A DNA stretch of 18,993 bases from Pseudomonadota bacterium (GCA_023419375.1 JAEZYD010000001.1:1-18993); one strand, 5' to 3'; counted from the stretch's first letter, positions 1 through 7,840 are shown. The notes: generated from the letters alone by a model not told the origin. Made by a program: numbers and translations.

Positions 1-64
1 CGCCAGCCTCGGCTTGCCGCAAGATCTCAATAATCTGCTCTTCGGTGAATCTGCTACGTTTCAT
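1..64 (-). CDS. IS3-family transposase OrfA, N-terminal fragment
   Basis: The ATG is at 62-64 on the minus strand, seven bases after AGGAG. The visible peptide is MKRSRFTEEQIIEILRQAEA followed by G. The wording RFTEEQII-IL-EAEAG is the hallmark N-terminus of IS3-family OrfA, the helix-turn-helix DNA-binding half of the transposase. In this family full transposase is normally made by programmed frameshifting into OrfB. Only about 21 codons lie in the window, so intactness cannot be judged. Confidence 0.8.
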   Translation of the reverse strand, partial: MKRSRFTEEQIIEILRQAEAG

Positions 65-126
65 TCTTGTGCTCCTATGTCAGGAACACTAACTTTTCAA
101 TGGCATACTTTTCGGGGGGAGGGTCA
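1..126 (-). mobile_element. IS3-family insertion sequence, left end (partial)
   Basis: Read on the minus strand this begins TGACCCTCCCCCCGAAAAG, a typical IS3-family tip starting with TG. A short leader with a Shine-Dalgarno AGGAG (72-76) follows, then the start of OrfA. The element runs off the left edge of the window, so the other tip, OrfB and the target duplication cannot be seen. I place the tip at base 126 because TG tips are the rule in this family; an error of a few bases is possible. OrfA wording resembles the IS407 group. The IS abuts the 3' end of the receiver gene and supplies its stop codon. Confidence 0.8.
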
Positions 127-1200
127 CCCAAATCTTAACTCATCCACCCTTTCCAAATCCGATGCCTGACACTCCGCCGTTAGAGCACGATAAAGCAAAG
201 CCGCCCGCGTTTCTTTATCCCCGAACGCTTTCTCAAGAATTTCAGGACCACCTTCCTTCAGCGTGTTGATGCTTTTATGAATGAGCATGGATATGGGGGA
301 CGGGACATACGCAGTCAAACAACTTTTCAATATTTCCAGTAAGCTTTCTATCGTCCTATTAGCTTTTTCTTTATGGACAACGGCGATGAAAACGCCCTTG
401 CCGCAAATCCAGGGGATTCCATCTAAGGTTGTTCCACAATCACGCAAGCAGGAATCACTTTGAGCGGGAGTGTTTGGGAATCGGTCCCTCGCATATACCT
501 CAAATGCATTTACTATATCCATCTCTTTTGGCTTACCAGCAAGCTCCAGCCCTGCATACCACTCCTCGAGAGGAGCTAACCCGCCAGAAAGATATTGGAT
601 AAATGCTTCTGAAATACATTCATTAGGAATATCTCCAAGCCGACGCTGTGCGCCCTTACTCAGTGTCGCTTGCCCATTTTTCCCTCGGAGAAAAAATGCT
701 ATTTCTTGCGCCACGTCAGAGGGGTCGTTGTTGGTATAAACAACAACCATGTTGAATCGTTTGGTGCTGTTCAAGTGATCTATGATGTTCAAAGCGTCCT
801 TTCCACTGTCCGCCTTGGCATCCAAGATAAAATCAAGGACCACGAAATCGGCTTTATTGATGAAACTTTCTCCGTTTTCAGCCGCCAAAGCGACTTCCGC
901 AGAATTTTCAACATCGAAGATATATCCGCAGGTTCTGCACGATTTCGTCAGCTGCAACACGCGCTCTACATCGGGCGTAGCCGCCTCTACTGCAACGGCA
1001 ACCGCGACTTTCGGCTCATTTTCAAAAAGATTGTGGTACTGCGCGTCATCCGCTTGCTTCAAAAGACCACCATCCAGCGCGAGCGGTTCTGGAGGCCCCT
1101 GAATAGTCTCCGCATAGGTCGGAAACTTGTCATCTATAAATAAAACGCTCTTGATCGGATCAATGTATACTTCTTGAATCAATTCCGCTGTATTAGACAT
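124..1200 (-). CDS. response-regulator receiver-domain protein, C-terminus possibly truncated by IS
   Basis: A 358-residue protein. The N-terminal third reads as a CheY-like receiver: strand SVLFIDD with the acidic pair D23/D24, strand FVVLDFILD with the probable phospho-acceptor D123, and VVVYT with T156. About 50 extra residues lie between the acidic pair and the next receiver element, and there is a CxxC at about 88-91. The remaining ~180 residues carry no DNA-binding motif I recognise, so the output may not be transcriptional. The ATG (1198-1200) overlaps the stop of the upstream dual-GHKL gene by 8 bases, which implies translational coupling and a cognate kinase-receiver pair. The last codons are GAG TTA AGA TTT GGG TGA, and the TGA is the first three bases of the IS tip. 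The native protein may therefore have been longer. The receiver assignment is fairly sure; the role in defence is inference. Confidence 0.75.
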   Translation of the reverse strand: MSNTAELIQEVYIDPIKSVLFIDDKFPTYAETIQGPPEPLALDGGLLKQADDAQYHNLFENEPKVAVAVAVEAATPDVERVLQLTKSCRTCGYIFDVENSAEVALAAENGESFINKADFVVLDFILDAKADSGKDALNIIDHLNSTKRFNMVVVYTNNDPSDVAQEIAFFLRGKNGQATLSKGAQRRLGDIPNECISEAFIQYLSGGLAPLEEWYAGLELAGKPKEMDIVNAFEVYARDRFPNTPAQSDSCLRDCGTTLDGIPWICGKGVFIAVVHKEKANRTIESLLEILKSCLTAYVPSPISMLIHKSINTLKEGGPEILEKAFGDKETRAALLYRALTAECQASDLERVDELRFG

Positions 1201-4132
1201 TTTCGGCGTCCTTGAATTCTATGATGAAATTTGCTCCTTCCAGCGGGTGCGGATCGGAGTCATTGGCGTACCGTATCTCATGACTAGCAACGGCCAAATT
1301 TTGTCGGCAGAGATACAGCCCGATACCGCGCCCATTGGTTCTACGGGTAAAGAACAATTGAAAGAGGTTATCCAGATCGTCCTTATCAATTCCTTTGCCC
1401 GTATCCGAAACGATGGCTTTTCCGTCTATAACATCCAGCTGAACAATGCGTCGCTCACCATACTGCACCCAATACAATGCATTGTTCACCAAGTTGATGA
1501 AGGTAGGATAGATTCGGGAAGGCAAGTCACGAATGGCCAGCCTTTCGAAGGCTGGTGTCACCATGAAGTCAATGCGGAATTTTTCAAAGGTATCGCCAAA
1601 GAATTCGCGAAGATAATCGCCAATTTCTTTGCCCGTGATGCGTATCCGATTACGGTATGCCGTTTTTTTCAAAGGAGTAAGAAAACGGAGGCGGTCTGTC
1701 AGTTGCGAAAAAGCTTCCAACGCATTTTTGTAGGAGGTCAACGCCCTGACCTCAGCGGGCATGCGCCGGAGGTAGGTGGAAACTTGCGATTCCAGGGCCT
1801 CAAGCTCGTGCCCTATGATTTCTACACTGATGCCCAACTGGGCAACACTGTGGAGCAGTTGCACCTTTTCTTCCAGCTTGGCATTTTCCCGGTCTGTCCA
1901 AAAAAACGCACCTTCGATGTCCACATTCTCCGCCACCTGAGAAAGACTATTGATAATGGCGGAATACTTGATTTCGAAGTCGTCTCGAAGTTCGGCGTGT
2001 TTGGCATCCAGCAAGTTCAGGACAGGAGCCAACCCCTCGCCCTGTTCCAAACGATAGACAGCTAACGCAGCATTTTTGTTGTAGAGTTTTCTGTCTTCAA
2101 AAGCATTGGCATCCCAACTTATAAGAAGCGAATTCAAATTATCCTTGATCGTTTTCAGGTAGCCGCCGATCTGACTGGAAAGCCGAGATTCATTGCTGTG
2201 GAATCGGCTCAGCACTATACGCTTTGGGTCGCCTAACAGACCCTCAGCTTCGCACTTTGCCAAATTTTTTTTGAGTGCTTCCAAGGCAGAGCAAAATTCC
2301 CCATAGGCGTCTCTAAAAGCTCTGTAGTCACTCTCATTCTGGCCCAGCACGGCAGGCCGGTTCGGCAGCCGGAGCATATCCCGCAGCTCGCCGAATGCAT
2401 TTAACTTCTCCTGTATTTCTCCCAAAGTAGCAGCATCTCGTTTTTTTTGAGCCTCTTCAAAAAGGGCGAAGTTTGCCCTAATTTCATCTAGACCAAAGGT
2501 CACCTTAGGAAGAGCCACCTGCAACGCTCTGGAAAAATTTTTCTGATTCCGTTTTCGGGCCGTTTCGGCAGCCTTCTGCATTGCCAGATTACGCTTTTTT
2601 ATACCTGGTAATTCTGTGTTGCGTAGTTCCGAATTATACCCAAAAAATTGTCGTGCCGTCTGTTTTAAAACATTAATGACAAGGTCGATCATGTCTCTGC
2701 GGGCCTTATTGTCCACAAGACCTTCGCGCCCTGCCTTGTCTTTTAAGTAAGGGTTCTCTTGCGAAGAAAAAGCCACACGGCCAACGCTTCTTCGATGCGA
2801 AAAAAATTCTCGCCCGGCGTGTTTTGAACGGCGTTCTTCGATACCGAAAAGGTCTGCATTCTCTCTGCCATAGGGCATGACGCGAAGAGCATCGCGATAC
2901 ATGCAGATGCCGCCGTATTTTTCCGTTTGGGATTTTATTGAAGTATATTCTTCTTCTGAATGCGTGGTGGACTTAAGCTCCTGTTCTATTGTGCCTATAC
3001 AGAATTTGAAAGGTCCCAGCCTCACCCTGCCCTGATTTTTTAACAACTTTGAAGGCCGAATTTCAACGTTGCCCCTGTCTTTGCCAAAGGCCTTTATTGC
3101 CCCGGTAAAAACGCCCAGTTCATCAAATTGTCCATCAATGTAATGTTCCAGAGCATACAATTCTCCCAAAGAAAAGCATTCAGCAGAACTGACGACGACA
3201 TGCTGCGGTTTATTCTGTCTGTGAATGGCTACGCAATAATCAAAAAGAAGATTACGGTCTTCAAAGGGGTCGGTGAAGTTGACCAACGTTTCAACCAAAT
3301 CATGCTTTACCTTGTCGCCGTCCTCGCCTTCGTATTCATCGCGCACCCATTTGCCAAGTTCGTCGTTTATGTCGATGGCAAACATGACTGTTCCGTGGAT
3401 GTCGTATTCCGAGGCCCTCTTCATAAGGTCCCACCACGGAAAAACGTGCTCCCATTGCAGGAGCGAGGTGTCATCAAAGCTCAGTATAGCCTCGCGGGTG
3501 GTTCGCTCAACTTTTTTATCTTGCTGCCGTTCCAGTTCGTCAAAGCTGTCCCAGGCCGCGCTCAGCCGTTTTGCCTTGGCATCGTCCATCCCGTTCCAGC
3601 CAAGGTTCTTTCGCAGGGCCTGAAACATTTCAGGGAGCTGCTCGGGCAGTTCCTTTATTTCTCCAAATTCAGCTATGGGAAATTCGATGTCGGAGATGAG
3701 CAGGAAGGGATTTTCAAAGAAGCGCCAGTCAACGAGTATTGCGGCAAAAGAGCTGCCTTCCCGCTTCGTGACGACCAGCGTCATTGGGGCGAGATAGGCG
3801 GCGGAAAGTCGGCCAATACCTTTTTCACCCTGCGTTGCCCGCATGGGAAGCCCAAAACGGTCTTCGGGCCTGTCTGCCTTGCGAACTTTGCTTTCGGTGC
3901 CGATGACAAGCCAGTTGTTCAACAACTCTTGCGCGTTCATGCCATGTCCGTTGTCCATGACTCCCGCGACAAGAACATTGCCGTCAAAAACATGCAGTTC
4001 AACATTTCGCGCATAGGCATCATAGGCATTTTTCCACAACTCGCTAACGGCTGTGGGGGCATCTGCAATCTGCCCCCTGCCCAAATGATCTATGGTGCGT
4101 GCTCGCGTCTGAAAGCTTGCCGTATTTATCAT
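1193..4132 (-). CDS. dual GHKL ATPase: MORC/Hsp90-like N-terminus, histidine-kinase-like C-terminus
   Basis: A 979-residue protein with two separate GHKL ATP-binding folds. The N-terminal one has an N-box (E31, N35, D38), a G1 box DNGHGM (60-65) and GEKGIGR (102-108), the wording of HATPase_c_3 proteins found with restriction-modification genes. The middle, about 500-620, is charged and probably coiled-coil. The C-terminal one has an H-box-like GHELE (H775), the N-box LVNNALYWV (N883/N884), DTGKGID (910-916) and GRGIGL (934-939), as in sensor histidine kinases. No transmembrane segment or sensor domain is evident, so it is probably cytosolic. It follows the methyltransferase by 63 bp and overlaps the receiver gene by 8 bp. 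MORC/Hsp90-type modules often clamp DNA or change conformation on ATP binding, and a kinase half could pass a signal to the receiver; both roles are inference. It has no strong Shine-Dalgarno. The region is AT-richer than the chromosome to its right. Confidence 0.8.
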   Translation of the reverse strand: MINTASFQTRARTIDHLGRGQIADAPTAVSELWKNAYDAYARNVELHVFDGNVLVAGVMDNGHGMNAQELLNNWLVIGTESKVRKADRPEDRFGLPMRATQGEKGIGRLSAAYLAPMTLVVTKREGSSFAAILVDWRFFENPFLLISDIEFPIAEFGEIKELPEQLPEMFQALRKNLGWNGMDDAKAKRLSAAWDSFDELERQQDKKVERTTREAILSFDDTSLLQWEHVFPWWDLMKRASEYDIHGTVMFAIDINDELGKWVRDEYEGEDGDKVKHDLVETLVNFTDPFEDRNLLFDYCVAIHRQNKPQHVVVSSAECFSLGELYALEHYIDGQFDELGVFTGAIKAFGKDRGNVEIRPSKLLKNQGRVRLGPFKFCIGTIEQELKSTTHSEEEYTSIKSQTEKYGGICMYRDALRVMPYGRENADLFGIEERRSKHAGREFFSHRRSVGRVAFSSQENPYLKDKAGREGLVDNKARRDMIDLVINVLKQTARQFFGYNSELRNTELPGIKKRNLAMQKAAETARKRNQKNFSRALQVALPKVTFGLDEIRANFALFEEAQKKRDAATLGEIQEKLNAFGELRDMLRLPNRPAVLGQNESDYRAFRDAYGEFCSALEALKKNLAKCEAEGLLGDPKRIVLSRFHSNESRLSSQIGGYLKTIKDNLNSLLISWDANAFEDRKLYNKNAALAVYRLEQGEGLAPVLNLLDAKHAELRDDFEIKYSAIINSLSQVAENVDIEGAFFWTDRENAKLEEKVQLLHSVAQLGISVEIIGHELEALESQVSTYLRRMPAEVRALTSYKNALEAFSQLTDRLRFLTPLKKTAYRNRIRITGKEIGDYLREFFGDTFEKFRIDFMVTPAFERLAIRDLPSRIYPTFINLVNNALYWVQYGERRIVQLDVIDGKAIVSDTGKGIDKDDLDNLFQLFFTRRTNGRGIGLYLCRQNLAVASHEIRYANDSDPHPLEGANFIIEFKDAENV

Positions 4133-4167
4133 AGTACAGCCTATATCAAGCGATTATAAAAAAGGAA

Positions 4168-4188
4168 ACCCTCCCCTAGGGAGAGGCA
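4168..4188 (-). terminator. weak terminator or attenuator-like hairpin between methyltransferase and GHKL genes
   Basis: On the minus strand CCTCTCCCTAGGGGAGGG forms a near-palindromic stem around CTAG, with one mismatch and G-T wobbles. TTTCCTTTTTT follows. It lies in the 63-bp gap after the methyltransferase stop. A TATAAT (about 4153-4158, minus strand) sits just after it, so there may be a separate internal start for the downstream pair. The fold is short-looped and the T-run interrupted, so this is a tentative call. Confidence 0.3.
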
Positions 4189-4195
4189 AATGCTG

Positions 4196-5302
4196 TCAGA
4201 ATTTCTCAAGAGCTCCTACAACTGATGCCAGCACAGCCCGCCCCAAGCGTATGGGCACGGCATTGCCAACCTGAATTCCACTGGCCATCAAACCACCATG
4301 AAAGACGAAGTCTTCCGGAAAAGTCTGAAAACGCGCAGCATGCCTTACTGAGATGCCATGGTGTTCTGTAGGATGCAAAAAACGCCCTTTTGATGGGTTG
4401 ATGCACGCAGTCGTCATCGTCGGGCCAGGTTTGCTGGGGTCTACACGCCCGTAAACGTCTTTGTGCCCGTTATGCTTGCGGTGACAAGGGAGCACTCGGC
4501 CCGATTGATGCCTGCTTCCACCGTTAAGGGGTGTACTTTCGAATACCTTTACCATCTCAGGAGTGTGGTGCATGCAAATATTATTTGGATCATCAGGTGC
4601 AACAGGAAGGGAAAAGACGTCAGAAGCTGGGCGCCATGCAGGCAACCCATCATCGAGCACCTCTTTGGATTCTGGAGCGAAATGAGTCGGCTGAGGAGGC
4701 CACTGAAGATTGCCCGGAATATTGTTTCTGAAACCCAAAATGAAAACGCGTTTTCGATTTTGGGGAACTCCGTAATCTTTAGCGTTTATAACTTGAGGAG
4801 CAAAAATTTCATATCCGGCTTCAGCTGCAAGGCTATAAAATTTATTTAAATAGCTCTCATGGCGGGGCCAAAGCAAACCAGGCACATTTTCAACAACAAA
4901 CGACTTAGGCTTCAACGCCTTTAAGTAGCTGAAATATTGCAATATAAGAGCATTTCTTGGATCATCAACGCCAGCATTGTTTATTCTGTGCGTGGAAAAC
5001 CCTTGGCAAGGAGGCCCGCCCATCAAAATATCAACTGAGAATGGTTCAAGGCCAGCCGAATTTATAAATTCAGCTGGTGGAAGTTGGGTTATGTCGTTTT
5101 CGAAAAGCTTTGTTGGGCATGGGCAGCCCTCGATAAGATTGGAACGGTACGTTTTGCAGGCATTAGGATTATTTTCTACGGCAGCAACAACGTGAATACC
5201 GATATCACGGGCAGCCTGAGAAAAGCCCCCCGCTCCGGCAAAAAGGTCCACCGCATAAATCATGCGACGTTCTTGACGTTTTTTTGTTGAAACATAGACC
5301 AT
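4196..5302 (-). CDS. DNA (cytosine-5-)-methyltransferase, Dcm family
   Basis: Transfers a methyl group from S-adenosylmethionine to C5 of cytosine in a specific DNA site. The expected motifs appear in order (368-residue numbering): I DLFAGAGGFS (19-28), IV GGPPCQGFS with catalytic C99, VI VENVPG (137-142), VIII QNRKRVFILG (171-180), a short target-recognition stretch, then ARFQTFPEDF and X QVGNAVP near the C-terminus. It looks complete. The start at 5302 is chosen because AAAGGG lies nine bases upstream; ATG 5263 also keeps motif I but lacks a Shine-Dalgarno. The open frame runs further up to 5473, but that part lies in the repeat at 5435-5607 and is unlikely to be coding. It is the first gene of the AT-rich cassette. 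No endonuclease gene is visible, so whether it belongs to a restriction system or an epigenetic switch is open. Confidence 0.93.
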   Translation of the reverse strand: MVYVSTKKRQERRMIYAVDLFAGAGGFSQAARDIGIHVVAAVENNPNACKTYRSNLIEGCPCPTKLFENDITQLPPAEFINSAGLEPFSVDILMGGPPCQGFSTHRINNAGVDDPRNALILQYFSYLKALKPKSFVVENVPGLLWPRHESYLNKFYSLAAEAGYEIFAPQVINAKDYGVPQNRKRVFILGFRNNIPGNLQWPPQPTHFAPESKEVLDDGLPAWRPASDVFSLPVAPDDPNNICMHHTPEMVKVFESTPLNGGSRHQSGRVLPCHRKHNGHKDVYGRVDPSKPGPTMTTACINPSKGRFLHPTEHHGISVRHAARFQTFPEDFVFHGGLMASGIQVGNAVPIRLGRAVLASVVGALEKF

Positions 5303-5358
5303 GCCGAAATGCCCTTTAATAAATTTGGACGAATTTTGGCTCTTTTTTGCCGAAAATT

Positions 5359-5418
5359 CAAGAATAATTGCCTCATTCCCCTCTTTGATATTTGAAGGCG
5401 ATTTGAGAATTATTCTTG
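5359..5418. promoter_or_regulatory. 11-bp perfect inverted repeat upstream of the methyltransferase
   Basis: CAAGAATAATT at 5359-5369 is exactly matched by its reverse complement AATTATTCTTG at 5408-5418, with 38 bp between. The arms lie 57-116 bp upstream of the chosen methyltransferase start. On the minus strand a possible -35 TTGAAT overlaps the downstream arm. This could be a two-site operator or a leader hairpin. The symmetry is directly visible; the role is inference. Confidence 0.45.
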
Positions 5419-5434
5419 TAAGCACCGTAGCGAA

Positions 5435-5607
5435 GGCGATGGCTGGTGTTGGGCGAATTTGCAAAATACGCATTTTTCTGGCCTGACAAGGAAAAATCCT
5501 GTTTTTGAGCGCAGCGTACTCATGTACGTGAGCATCAAAAACAGGATTTAAACGCCGTCAGGTCAAAAAAGTCGGGTTTGCGTAAATGCGCTCGACAGGC
5601 TCACCCC
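5435..5607. repeat. ~173-bp structured dispersed repeat, copy 1 (second copy at 18640-18811)
   Basis: Shares GGTGTTGGGCGAATTTGC, AAAATACGC, GAGCGCAGCGTACTCA, GTCGGGTTTGCGTAAA and GACAGGCTCACCCC with the copy at 18640. It folds into nested stems: TACGC (5467-5471) with GCGTA (5580-5584); 5472-5487 with 5557-5572, including CCTGAC/GTCAGG; and a perfect 15-bp inner stem, 5494-5508 with 5535-5549. The 26-nt loop is nearly the same in both copies while the stems differ with pairing kept. It lies between the 3' end of speA and the accessory cassette, at the shift in base composition. It could be a non-coding RNA, a REP-like or transposase-recognised hairpin, or a protein-binding site. No family name is assigned. 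Confidence 0.8.
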
Positions 5608-5637
5608 GCCACCAAACTCTTCCTGCCCTTGCCTTTC

Positions 5638-7554
5638 TTACCGTTCAAAATAGGTGTAGCCGCGCAAGCCGTCTTCAAAAACCTGCATGATGGCAAACCG
5701 GTCGCTGGGCGAAATCCGCCCCTGCCGCACAGCCTGCTCCGCCGTACTGCGCAGATCTTCCAGAATGCGGCGCGGCTCGTATTCCACATAGCTCAGAATA
5801 TCAGCCACAGAGTCGCCCCTGATTTCACGCACATACTCATAATTGCCGTCATCCCGCACCCTGATGGAAACCACATTGGTGTCGCCCATGAGGTTATGCA
5901 GATCGCCCAGGGTTTCCTGATACGCACCCACCAGGAACACGCCAAGGTAATATTCCTCGCCGTCCCGCAGCGGATGCAGATCAAGGGTGGGCTTCATGCC
6001 CTGCGGGTCGATAAAATGGTCAATCCGGCCATCAGAATCGCAAGTAATGTCAGAAATAATGCCCTGCCGTGCGGGAAATTCCTTGAGCCGATGCACGGGC
6101 ATAACCGGGAACAACTGGTCAATGGCCCAGGAGTCAGGCAAGGACTGGAACACGCTGAAATTGCCGTAATAGATATCGGCAAGGCTCACGTCGATGTCCG
6201 CAAGGTCGCGGGGAATGGTCTTAAGCCGGGTTTTTTCCTGGGCAATGCGCATGATGATGGCCCAGAAAAACCGCTCGGCCAATGTGCGCTGCCGCAGGTT
6301 CACACGTCCGGTGGAGAACAGCTGACGCATCTCGTCGCGGTAGTAAATGGCGTCGTTATAGCACTCCTGCAAATTGCGCAGGGTGATGTTGGCAAGGGTT
6401 TCGCGCAGGTTCAGCACCGGCTCCGGCGTGCCTTCGGGCAGGGTGTCGGGCAGCTGCACTTCTTCCACCATGCTCACATCAAGCACGTTAAAGAGCAGCA
6501 CGGAATAGTAGGCCACCGTTGCGCGGCCTGATTCCGTAATGATGTGCGGATGCGGAATCTTCTGCTCATCAAGAATGCTCATGATGGCTTCAACAATGTC
6601 GGCGCTGTATTCGTCGAGCGTATAGTTGCGCGACGAAACATAGTTGGTGTGCGAACCGTCATAGTCCACAGCCAGACCGCCGCCAAGGTCAAGATAGCCC
6701 ATGGGCGCGCCTTCCTGCACCAGGCCCACGTAAAGACGCGCGCCTTCCATGACCCCGGTACGGATGTCGCGAATATTGGAAACCTGCGAGCCGAGGTGGT
6801 AGTGCAGCAGCTTGAAGCAATCAAGCATGTCGTTGGCCTTGAGCGTATCCACCACGTCCACGATCTGCGCGGGCGAAAGGCCAAAGGTGGAGCGTTCGCC
6901 GCCGGAATCCGTCCAGTGGCCGCTGGCCTTTACGGCCAGCTTGGCGCGCACGCCGATGTTGGGCCGCACGCCAAGAGCCTTGCTGCGCTCAAGCACAACT
7001 TCCAGCTCGCTGGGCATTTCGAGAACAAAGAGCACGTTGAAGCCAAGGCGCAGAGCCTGAAGGCCAAGGTCGATGAATTCTTCGTCCTTGTAGCCGTTGC
7101 AGACAATGCAGGCCTCGCGGTCGCGCATGAGCGACACGGCGGCAATGAGTTCCGCCTTGGAGCCGACCTCCAGGCCGTGATGGTAGGTGGAGCCGAACTG
7201 GGCTATTTTTTCCACAACCTGCTGCTGCTGGTTGACCTTGATGGGAAAAACGCCACGGTACGAACCCGTATAATTCAGATTTTTGATAGCCTTGCGGAAT
7301 GATTCGTGGATATTGGCAATGCGCGAATCCAGAATGTTTTCCACGCGCAACAGCACGGGCATATCATACCCGCGCTCTTTCAGCCCAGCGATAACTTCCG
7401 GTATCGAAACCTGCGGCCCCTTGGGCCCCTGCGGACAAATCACAACTTCGCCCGCATCCGACACGTCAAAATACCCGGCACCCCAATTACGGATGCCGTA
7501 CAGTTCGATGGAATCCTCCACCCGCCACTGCTGCAATGCGCGGTTTTTTGCCAA
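5638..7554 (-). CDS. speA: biosynthetic arginine decarboxylase
   Basis: Converts arginine to agmatine and CO2 with pyridoxal phosphate, the first step of the agmatine route to putrescine. The protein begins with the family's WRVEDSIELYGIRNWGAGYF, then RGVFPIKVNQQQ, whose lysine (about K106) should bind PLP. Later come LKLLHYHLGSQ, a glycine-rich DLGGGLAVDYDGS, and TESGRA. It extends to the usual ~630-650 residues, as in SpeA. I choose TTG 7552-7554 as start because AGGAG lies six bases upstream. The in-frame ATG at 7582-7584 adds 10 residues but has no nearby Shine-Dalgarno. A strong promoter lies at 7675-7702, giving a leader of ~110 bases. It is transcribed alone, and the structured repeat follows its stop by 30 bp. 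Confidence 0.95.
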   Translation of the reverse strand: MAKNRALQQWRVEDSIELYGIRNWGAGYFDVSDAGEVVICPQGPKGPQVSIPEVIAGLKERGYDMPVLLRVENILDSRIANIHESFRKAIKNLNYTGSYRGVFPIKVNQQQQVVEKIAQFGSTYHHGLEVGSKAELIAAVSLMRDREACIVCNGYKDEEFIDLGLQALRLGFNVLFVLEMPSELEVVLERSKALGVRPNIGVRAKLAVKASGHWTDSGGERSTFGLSPAQIVDVVDTLKANDMLDCFKLLHYHLGSQVSNIRDIRTGVMEGARLYVGLVQEGAPMGYLDLGGGLAVDYDGSHTNYVSSRNYTLDEYSADIVEAIMSILDEQKIPHPHIITESGRATVAYYSVLLFNVLDVSMVEEVQLPDTLPEGTPEPVLNLRETLANITLRNLQECYNDAIYYRDEMRQLFSTGRVNLRQRTLAERFFWAIIMRIAQEKTRLKTIPRDLADIDVSLADIYYGNFSVFQSLPDSWAIDQLFPVMPVHRLKEFPARQGIISDITCDSDGRIDHFIDPQGMKPTLDLHPLRDGEEYYLGVFLVGAYQETLGDLHNLMGDTNVVSIRVRDDGNYEYVREIRGDSVADILSYVEYEPRRILEDLRSTAEQAVRQGRISPSDRFAIMQVFEDGLRGYTYFER

Positions 7555-7674
7555 TTCCTGCTCCTGGAGCGCCGCAAGGCGCATATATAATGGTGATTCA
7601 GCTCCGGAAACGGGGCTGCAGGTTGCCGCCGTTCAAAAAACGACCGCAGATGGTTGCACGAAAAATGCGGCGTA

Positions 7675-7702
7675 ATTATGCCGTGACCGTGCCGAATGTC
7701 AA
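7675..7702 (-). promoter_or_regulatory. sigma70-type promoter for speA
   Basis: On the minus strand a perfect -35 TTGACA (7697-7702) is followed by a 16-bp spacer and -10 CATAAT (7675-7680), five of six matches to consensus. Transcription would start near 7668 and run into speA. The leader has GC-rich and T-rich stretches, but I see no clear riboswitch or attenuator. Confidence 0.65.
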
Positions 7703-7840
7703 TCACCGCAAAAAGGGCGGCAAGCGCAGATTGTTAGGTGCGTGGCTAACTATCTTCTTGACGGCGGGTACTCCTTGCTTCATTTTTTTTCTTGCGCGCA
7801 ACGGCCTGATGTCGGCTATTTCACTCTTATGGGGAACGCC

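Noticed and set aside
5303..5473. Longer methyltransferase beginning at 5473
   Set aside because: The extra N-terminal part is read through the inverted repeat and the dispersed repeat, has no family similarity, and a better Shine-Dalgarno stands before ATG 5302.
5578..6531. Long plus-strand open frame opposite speA, plus a similar one at 6544-7302
   Set aside because: Both are antisense shadows of a GC-rich gene, rich in His, Val and Gln with no family features.
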